Assembly (NCBI RefSeq): GCF_024763615.1
Contig: NC_077223.1
Location: 98,890,627 to 98,954,626 of the forward strand
Origin: Phlebotomus papatasi
Taxonomy: Eukaryota; Arthropoda; Insecta; Diptera; Psychodidae
Direction: 5' to 3'
DNA length: 64,000 nt
Within the stretch, counting starts at the first letter, position 1; the number at the start of each line of letters is the position of its first letter. The notes under the pieces are model-generated. The model did no database searches, was not told the origin of the DNA, and worked only from the letters and a program-made list of their open reading frames with translations. Of this stretch, positions 56,941-64,000 are shown piece after piece. The position numbers were made by a program, and so were the translations under genes.

Positions 56941-57440
56941 GGCTAAAACATTTTTGGTAAGTAAATTATCAAATTTGGTAAGTAAAAAAATTAACCTTGA
57001 GAAGGCTAAAATAGTTTTGGTAAGTATTTTGGTAAAATGGTAAGTAAAAAAATCAAAAATGGTAAGCAAAACAGCAAAATCGGTAAGTAAAAAAATCAAT
57101 TTTAGTAAGTAAAATGGTGGAATGGTAAGTAAAATTGTAAGTTTGGTAAGTAGAAAACCAAAATTGGTAAGTAAAAAAAATCAAAAATGGTAAGTAAAGA
57201 ATCAAATTAGGTAAGTAACAAAGCAAATTGGTAAGTTAAAAAATCTAAAATGGTAAGTAAAAATATCTAAAATGGTAAGTAAAAAAATCTAAAATGATAA
57301 GTCAAAAAATCTGAACTGGTAAGTAAAAAAACTAAAATGGCAAGTAAAAAATAATCTAAAGTGCTAAGAAAAAAGACTAAAATGGCAAGTAAAAAAAATC
57401 TAAAATGATAATTTAAAAAGTCTAAAATTGTAAGTAAAAA
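56941..57440 (+). repeat. ~21-22-bp GTAAGT repeat array, left arm
   Basis: Unit close to AAATCTAAAATGGTAAGTAA. About 22 units, of which about 16 carry exact GTAAGT (for example 56959, 57040, 57146, 57167, 57252, 57275, 57319). Spacing is mostly 20-23 bp. The right arm (57655-58312) is the same unit in reverse complement. Confidence 0.88.
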
Positions 57441-57480
57441 AAATCAGTATTTCTCTAGTAATTTGAGTGGCTCTCAATAT

Positions 57481-57507
57481 AGTGAGTGGCAAGAGTCGCC
57501 ACTCACT
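57481..57507. other. Hairpin 1 in the loop of the fold-back
   Basis: AGTGAGTGGC, loop AAGAGTC, GCCACTCACT: perfect 10-bp stem. Confidence 0.8.
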
Positions 57508-57547
57508 CCATGTAGTGAGTACCAAAAGGGTTGCAAGTAAGGTTGCA

Positions 57548-57570
57548 AGAGTGGCAAGAGTTGCCACTCT
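57548..57570. other. Hairpin 2 in the loop of the fold-back
   Basis: AGAGTGGC, loop AAGAGTT, GCCACTCT: perfect 8-bp stem with almost the same loop as hairpin 1. Confidence 0.78.
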
Positions 57571-57654
57571 GAACTCCCCTATCGCAAATAAAGAATATTT
57601 AGTACTCATATAAAACAACATGTTCATAAAATCTTAGAATTTTTTACTTTCCAA

Positions 57655-58312
57655 ATTTAATTTTTTTACTTAACATTTTTGATTTTCTTACCTACCATTT
57701 TTGCTTTTTTACTTACCATTTTAAATTTTCTTACTTACCATTTTAGATATTTTTACTTACAATTTTTGTTTTTTCTCTACTTATCAGTTCTGTTTTTTTT
57801 TCTTATCAGTCTTGATTTTTTTACTTACCATTTTAGACTTTTTCTACCTATCATTTTAGATTTTTTTACTTGCCATTTTGATTTATTTACTTATCATTTT
57901 CGATTTTATACTTACCGTTCTTGAGTTTTTTACTTACCATTTTTGATTGTTTTACTTACCAGTTCTGTTTTTTTCTTACAATTTTTGATTTTTTTACTTA
58001 CCATTTTAGATTTTTTTTACTTGCCATTTTAGATATTTTCACTTACCATTTTAGATTTTTTTACTTGCCATTTTGATTTATTTACTTACCATTTCGATTT
58101 TTTACTTACCATTCTTGAGTTTTTTACTTACAATTTTTGATTATTTTACTTACCAATTTTTAATTTTTTACTTACCAATTTTCAATTTTTTACTTACCAA
58201 TTTGGATGTTTTACTTACCAATTTTGATATTCTACTTACCAATTTTGATTTATTACTTACCAATTTTGATGTTTTACTTACTATTTTTGATTTTTTTACT
58301 TACCATTTAGCT
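57655..58312 (-). repeat. ~22-bp GTAAGT repeat array, right arm (inverted)
   Basis: Unit close to TTTTTACTTACCATTTTAGA, about 28 units at ~22-bp spacing, so GTAAGT lies on the minus strand. In the last ~10 units the middle changes to CTTACCAATTTTGATT, a sub-variant. A few further units (TACTTACCAATTGGC) follow near 58410-58490. Confidence 0.88.
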
Positions 58313-60085
58313 GCAGCGCCTTGAGAAGTAAAAAATTATTAAGGTATATGTAAAAAATTAAAATTTTTTGTAAATTATTATTAATTTTCCTGTTGCCGTT
58401 TATATTACACTACTTACCAATTGGCATTTTTCACTTAGCATTTTCCATTTTCATTTACCATATTTACCAAAATACTTACTAACCTGATGCAGCCTCTGAA
58501 CAAAAATAATCTGATCTAGGTCAAGTATTTCTTTTATAGTCACTATTAAAAATGCATATAGACGATATATTGGTATTTTCCAATACATACAAAACAAGTA
58601 ATATTTGTTAAATGTGACAATTTTTATTTAATATATCACTATTATGCAAAGATTAATATTAAATAATTAATCAATGCCATTAAAATTTTTAAATAACAAT
58701 AAATTTAGTTTTTATTTGAAATGTAATTTTAAACAATTAAATATTTTGTAAATTCCGCTAAAATTTTGCATATTTTATTTCTTTATTTTTATGTTTTAGG
58801 TATTGGGCCATATTGATCATTTTGTACATTGATTATTTTACAACAAAAAGAGTGGGAATAAATATTGCACACTACGCAATACGTTCGAAGAAGAAAAATA
58901 TGAAAATTTTAATTTCATGAAATTTTCCCGATCATAAAGGAATCAAAGGCTAAATTGACATTTTCTCACGTTTTCTAGATTAATTATAAAATCGAATATC
59001 ATATCATTTTTACCAAAATATTTTCCCAATTTGCTGTATCCAATGAATAATTAGTAAAAAAAAATTATGCTTAAATTTAAAAAGCTCGAGCATTTGACAA
59101 AACTGGTACGCTTTATCACTTGTTTTTCAAGTTGATTACAAAAACATCTCAACAAGTGTACACAGACCATCAAATAAATTCAATGGAATGAGTTGAAGCC
59201 TTTCGTTCGAGACGGTCGACGAAGAAGTTATTGAAAGAAAATTAGTGTGTTATTCAGAAGCTTTGTCAATAATTCCCATTTCATGACTCCCAAAAGGAAA
59301 TTGTCGTTGTCTCCAATGCCTGGAAACCCCTGTCAACTCCCACACTTTCTCCGACAGTTCACCAATTTGTAAGGAGCGTTGGGAAAAGAGACTTGCGATT
59401 TGACCGTGGGAACCGCAACTGCTGACTTGTTGAAGAACTTTTCTGACCGCTTTCTCAGGGAGAATGAAGTGCAGAGAACTTGAGATTTTCGAGATGAATA
59501 GATTAATCTTCAATACTTGGAGTATCACATGGTTTCCCACTTTTGAGAAAAGATGGTTTGGGATCATTTGCCTGAAAATTTAATCCTCAGCAAGGATAAT
59601 TTCCAGTATTACTATGTGAATGACTTGAGGGGTATATAATGGATCTTTTGATCAGATTCAATTGCATTATTGAGACATTTGGCTATTGGGGTTGGAGTTT
59701 TCAAAACAAGAAAGTCTCCAATGTAAATGTTGGAGTGCCACATTTTGTTCATTTAGCCTCTTTAGCCCATTCCTATTCAACATATACATATAATTCTGCA
59801 TGCAACTTCCGCATATAGAGGTAGGGGTCCTTTTTAGTATTTGAGATTGATGAGTCAGCAAAATTCAGTTGGATTTATGTATGTTTTACAGACAGTTTTA
59901 GTGGAGGATGCATGGTAACCCCAAAAGCTCTCTGACAAAATGAATTAGTCAGACGGAAGAAATTTAAATGGAAACTCTCTGATGATTCCACATTGGCTTT
60001 TCTCTTACTCTTGTTGAGCTTTCTGCGGTGGAAAGCGCAGCATTATGCCTAAGAGTGTGGACAACTAAGAAGTTTATATAATATA
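58313..60085. other. AT-rich sequence without recognisable gene
   Basis: The 105-codon minus frame at 59250-59567 has no recognised motif. 58910-58950 (AATTTCATGAAATTTTCCCG, ATCATAAAGG) resembles the right end of the TATGCCTCCGG MITE family, decayed. Confidence 0.45.
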
Positions 60086-61000
60086 TAGGGGAGACTGGGG
60101 AAAAAAGTCACAAATCGAAAATTTCAAAATTCAATATCTTCCGAGATAAAAAAGATAGCGGCTCAAATTTTTTCCTATAGATAGTATAGATAGCCTTCAT
60201 AGACCTTCTTCAATGTCGTAAGTTTCTTAGAATTCGAAGAAGGTATTTAGAAAATAAAAAATATCGAAATTTTTGGCCCTATTTTTGAAATATTTTCCTT
60301 GCAGAAAATAATAAATATTACCTACTTATTTTTCAAAATTGATGCACTAGTGAATATATCTTAAATAATTTGGATTCTTTAAATACGAATCCGCAATCTA
60401 TTTTAGAATTCCAGAAAGGTTCTTTTCTCCAGAAATTCTTTTATTAAAAATGGCCATTTGGGGTAAAAAGTAACAAAAGCTAGAGCAAAAAGCGAAGCAA
60501 TTTCTGATGTCTCACGGCGAAAAGAAACGTCATTGCCATGTTTCGGCGCTTGTTGTTTGCATTGGCCAAACAATTTGCAGTCTTTTGTATGTTTTTTTTT
60601 TCTAAAATAACTTAAAAAGCGCTTTTCTCGTTTTCTCACTTTTCTCGCAGAGAAAACTGTGTTTTACAAAGGTGTAGATGAATAAATTTTCTATGAAAAT
60701 ATGTCCTCTCGGTATTTTTTCAAATTTGCGGAAGCCCGTAATGAAGCGAATCAAAATATGATAATACCTAATGTCTGGTACTATTTGCCCCAGCATTTTT
60801 GAGAATGATCACATAATTAACTTTTCGAAATCGGCTCGATAAACGTATTTCGTTACAAAATAGAGGAAAATATCTTTCACAAAGTTGTAGAGCGGCAAAT
60901 TTCCTATAAAACTGCACTAATTAGAAATTTTTGAAGCGCTCGAGTAGCTTGTAAAAAAATAAAATGTCCGTTTTGTGACTTTTTGCCCTAGTCTCCCCTA
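60086..61000. mobile_element. TA-flanked TIR element, 915 bp (GGGGAGACTGGGG ends)
   Basis: TA-GGGGAGACTGGGGAAAAAA at the left and TTTTTGCCCTAGTCTCCCC-TA at the right. The TIR continues through GTCACAAA / TTTGTGAC. The left half matches the truncated copy at 14294-14755. The right half (AAAGTTGTAGAGCGGCAAAT, TTCCTATAAA) is related in inverse to the left part of 62010-62574. No transposase recognised. Confidence 0.86.
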
Positions 61001-62009
61001 ATATTGTAAACAGAATTTATCAAAGTCTTAAAAAGTAAACCACCTAAGAAGTAAAAGATGACCTAAGCGGTCGTTCATTTCTATATCTGTGATATGAGAT
61101 CACCGCATTTCGCAAAATATATAAATTTCTAGATTTTGCCAAATCTTTGACCATTATTGGATTATTAAATTAAATCAAATACACAGAGCAGTATAATTTT
61201 CAACAAAAGTTGCGGAAAAAATGTTGATTTTTTTATTAAGACGTATACTTCAGTCGAGATAATTTTATTGAGAAAATTCTACGTAGAACAACAAATATAA
61301 CATAAGAGGAAATAAATCTATCTACATGTTTCGCGAAGACGTGAGCAAGATATATGAACATTTCGCATTGAGTGGGACTCTAACGACCAGCGCACAATAA
61401 CTTTTGTTTATAAACATGTTTTCAAAATTTTCTGTAAGAGTGAGCGAGATGACTAGATCTAGATTTGATTCACTCTCATTGAAATGTCAAAAACATGTTT
61501 ACTTAACAAAAGTTATTGTGCGTTGGGCATAAAAGTTCAGTAGGAGATACTAGGGCAGTGTAAACACTGACTTTATGTCTACACTACTTGAATGTTATGA
61601 TGACCATTTCTTCAGCGGTCAAGGATCCCTATAGTGTTTATGAATTCATATAGGTTTCGTTCACTGGAGTCTAACGTTTAATTTCACAAAAATCGGAGTT
61701 TTTACAATAGTCTATGATTACTACTGCCTACTGCCCCAGTTCCGCTACAGCAAAATTACCCAATTAAGACAAATTTCAAGCTAACACCCAAAGTTTAACA
61801 GCTTAAAAATTTAAGGACAAGTAGATCATCCATCAATAAGAAAATATTGTTTTTCCTAAAAGAGAAAAAAACAGTAAAAAATTATATTACCTAGATAAAA
61901 CCAAATAATGAGTTAACATGTTTTATTGAAAAAAAATCTTATTTCTTAAGAATTATGACCTATAGTTGTCTTTTTGAATGTGTTCATAAGACACTTATGA
62001 ACTAGAAGG
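61001..62009. other. Sequence without recognisable gene
   Basis: No frame or repeat supported. 61.39-61.53 kb has a pair of inverted words, AATAACTTTTGTTTATAAACATG and its near complement TAACAAAAGTTATTG with CATGTTTAC, spaced ~120 bp apart, perhaps a small decayed fold-back. Confidence 0.45.
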
Positions 62010-62574
62010 TAGGGGAGACTGGGGCAAAATTTGTCAAAACGCATATTTAATTCTTTCACGAGCTCTGAGAAAACTTAAACATTTTAAAATGAGCATATAC
62101 TTATAGGAAATTTACTGCTCTACAACATTGCAGAAGACTATTTTCCTCTATCTCGAAAGAAATGTGATTTTCGAATCATTTTCTAAAAGTCGATTTTGTG
62201 GAGATTCTCAAAATTGCTGGGGCAAATTTTGTCAGTCTTCGACAATATCAAACATACTTTTATAGGAATTTTTTTCCTCTACAACTTTGTCGAAGATAAT
62301 TTTTGTCTATCTTAGCGAGAAATGTGCTTAAATTGAGCTAATCAGTATTGATATTTTCTGTAAGCCAAATATTCCAAAAATAGGGCTCAAAGCTCAAAAT
62401 TTCATTATTTTTTATTTCACATAATCCTTCCTCGAATTCCTTGAAAATTTGTAAGTTTAAGAAGGTTCATGAAGGCTATCTATAATAAAATTTTCAAGCC
62501 TCAGTCTCTTTTATTTTAGAAAATAGTGAATATTGAGATTTTCGTTTTGACAAATTTTGCCCCAGTCTCCCCTA
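62010..62574. mobile_element. TA-flanked TIR element with perfect 30-bp TIRs
   Basis: The first 30 bases, starting AGGGGAGACTGGGGCAAAAT, are exactly repeated in inverse at the right end (ATTTTGCCCCAGTCTCCCCT). TA on both sides; 565 bp. Internally a 50-bp segment is repeated: CTCTACAACATTGCAGAAGA near 62122 and CTCTACAACTTTGTCGAAGA near 62279, each preceded by TATAGGAA. TIR identity suggests recent activity. Confidence 0.92.
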
Positions 62575-62799
62575 CTCATGTATTTCTATCTTACCAGAAT
62601 AAGTTTTCATTCGTTGCATTGTGTTGTTTTTTACTTATTCGCATCTCGAAACCGAAAGAGTTTGTTGACTTCTTTTTAATTAGAAAAACTATTTTGACTA
62701 TATAATAAAAGGAAACAAATTGCGAGCATTATTTGACATTGTCAAATTTTTTTTCCGCGTGAAGGCGTTGTTTTCTTCCGCTAGGAATGTTGTTATATT
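62575..62799. other. AT-rich spacer
   Basis: Nothing recognised. Confidence 0.5.
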
Positions 62800-63544
62800 T
62801 AGGGTAAGTGTGCCAAATTCCGGCCAGCTTGGAATTCCGGCCACCTTTTTTGTTCCTCGAATTTCCATGATTTTTTAGTTTTTGCATATTCCAAAGATTA
62901 TACAATACAAAAAAAAACAAAAAAAATGTAGTTTCGATATACGAGATGATGCGAAAAACACATTGGAAAAATTGCTGAAGGGCAAGGAACTATGAGAATG
63001 AATGTGGGCGAAATAGGCCACAAAAACTATGTCTACATTTTTATTAATTTTAAAATGTATTAAGAATAATTTTAGAGAAAATAAAGACGATAAACTATTC
63101 ACAAGATTCCAAGTGTAAAAATGTAAAATCAACTTGTATTAAAAATACAGTGCCCGCTTTCTAATCCGGATCGCCGTAATCCGGACAAGTTCTCTACGGT
63201 TACATTTAAAATACTTTTGAGGTTATGTATGCATGCGTGTTCAGCCATGAAAATGAACTATCCTGTGATATTTTTGTTTAATAAATTAAGTATAATAGAA
63301 TAGACTCCTCCAATTATGTCTTTTATTCTTCTTTGAAAGTTTTATCATAATTCTACAAAAAAAATCTTGTATTATATTTTCGAGACGTTGAATGAATTCA
63401 AAAAATCCATCCGGATTACGAAGCGGACATCTGTCATTTTGTCTCCCAATCATCCGGATTACAAAGCGGGCACTGTATTACATTTCAATCTTGAGACTTT
63501 GGCACTTGCATGCAACTATGCCGCAATTTGGCACACTTACCCTA
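62800..63544 (+). mobile_element. pogo-derived MITE, split by a different element
   Basis: TA-GGGTAAGTGTGCCAAATTC at the left and GCAATTTGGCACACTTACCC-TA at the right. It keeps the transposase start segment CSFDIRDDAKNTLEKLLKGK, EL, then TGA. Its right part is separated by the nested element 63146-63477. Without the insert it is about 415 bp, like the outer copy at 19772. Confidence 0.88.
63146..63477. mobile_element. Nested CAGTGCCCGCTTT TIR element, 328 bp
   Basis: TA-CAGTGCCCGCTTTCTAATCC...GGATTACAAAGCGGGCACTG-TA. TIR of ~24 bp with one mismatch and TA duplication. The left end repeats TAATCCGGA at 15 bp; the right end has a second full copy of the end motif (ATCCGGATTACGAAGCGGAC near 63411). 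The CAGTG start and TA target suit pogo/Tigger-type MITEs; no protein is present to confirm. Confidence 0.88.
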
Positions 63545-64000
63545 TTTATGCTCGTTTATTGTATTAGCGACTTTTTAACTTATTTTATTTACTTAATCTC
63601 AACTAAAATTTTCTTTTTGTAAATGTTTTTCCCACATCAAATATACCATTAAAATATAATAGTTTAAATAGATGTTTTCTTTCCAGAATTCGTAACGAGT
63701 ATTGTGACAAATTAAATTGAATTCACGTGTAAATATCTTAATTTGCGAAAATGTGAGATTCTCTATTATATATTTGCAACAAATTCCACAGCATATTTTG
63801 TGCTAAAATGTTTGCTAAGTATCCCTGGCTGAGTTCCAGCACAGCTTGGCCTCATGGCTGTGCATTGCCATACCTTCCTGAATCCTATCTTCTTACCATC
63901 GCTAAGCAACCAAAGAGAGAGCAATAAAATATTTCCATGCAGGTGGTTTCCATCATTTTCACATTCCTATTTCATTAATGAGAATTATTTATTGCTCATT
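63545..64000. other. AT-rich sequence without recognisable feature
   Basis: No frame, RNA gene or repeat supported. Confidence 0.5.

Noticed and set aside
56941..58312. CRISPR array
   Set aside because: Units are contiguous 21-22-bp satellites without unique spacers, the two arms are inverted, and the context is eukaryotic.

Overview
The window looks like gene-poor, strongly AT-rich nuclear DNA of an insect, most likely dipteran. That guess rests on the composition, the dense load of small TA-flanked inverted-repeat elements, truncated non-LTR retrotransposons with short repeated tails, and remnants of pogo-type transposases. I cannot fix the species; a sand fly is only a guess. I find no host protein gene, exon, tRNA or rRNA that I can defend. 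The longest open frames are random AT-rich frames, apart from one 223-codon frame that is mostly the C-terminus of a non-LTR retrotransposon polymerase. The window is therefore best read as intergenic or large-intron sequence built by repeated transposon insertion.

Layout. 0-9 kb: unique AT-rich sequence with a CACTG-ended MITE (4.7 kb), two related non-LTR 3' fragments (5.2 and 9.0 kb), a long-arm fold-back element (6.1-6.7 kb) and a TTAA-flanked piggyBac-like MITE (8.6 kb). 9.5-17 kb: a run of TA-flanked elements whose ends begin TAGGG, several nested or abutting. 17-25 kb: a cluster of one pogo-like family (ends TAGGGTAAGTGTGCC), including a copy inserted into its own kind, plus a degenerate 22-bp repeat field with two more MITEs. 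25-27 kb: a retroelement-rich patch with a 5'-truncated RTE-like element bounded by a perfect 12-bp target duplication and a second, inverted fragment beside it. 29-32.4 kb: MITEs split by other insertions, including a three-layer nest whose innermost member keeps a recognisable but broken pogo/CENP-B-type DNA-binding domain. 34-38.5 kb: interleaved inverted repeats, another nest, and two tandem MITEs separated by one base. 40.8-41.3 kb: a 144-bp tandem repeat. 44.2-44.4 kb: a cluster of perfect hairpins. 46.5 kb: an inverted-repeat element containing an intron-like interval. 54-58.3 kb: inverted repeats, then a large fold-back made of about 45 units of 21-22 bp, each carrying the 5'-splice-site consensus GTAAGT. 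60-63.5 kb: three more TA-flanked elements, the last with a nested element.

The connecting theme is a community of at least nine sequence-divergent inverted-repeat families that share a TAGGG end, a TA target site and, in most families, a direct repeat with a 15-18 bp period just inside each end. One member of this community carries pogo-type transposase coding sequence, and short copies keep the first helix of the same protein. This suggests that pogo-like transposases mobilised much of the window. Where sister copies exist, insertion order and empty sites can be read directly. All comparisons were made by eye within the window, so boundaries are good to a few bases where a TA or TSD is given and looser elsewhere.
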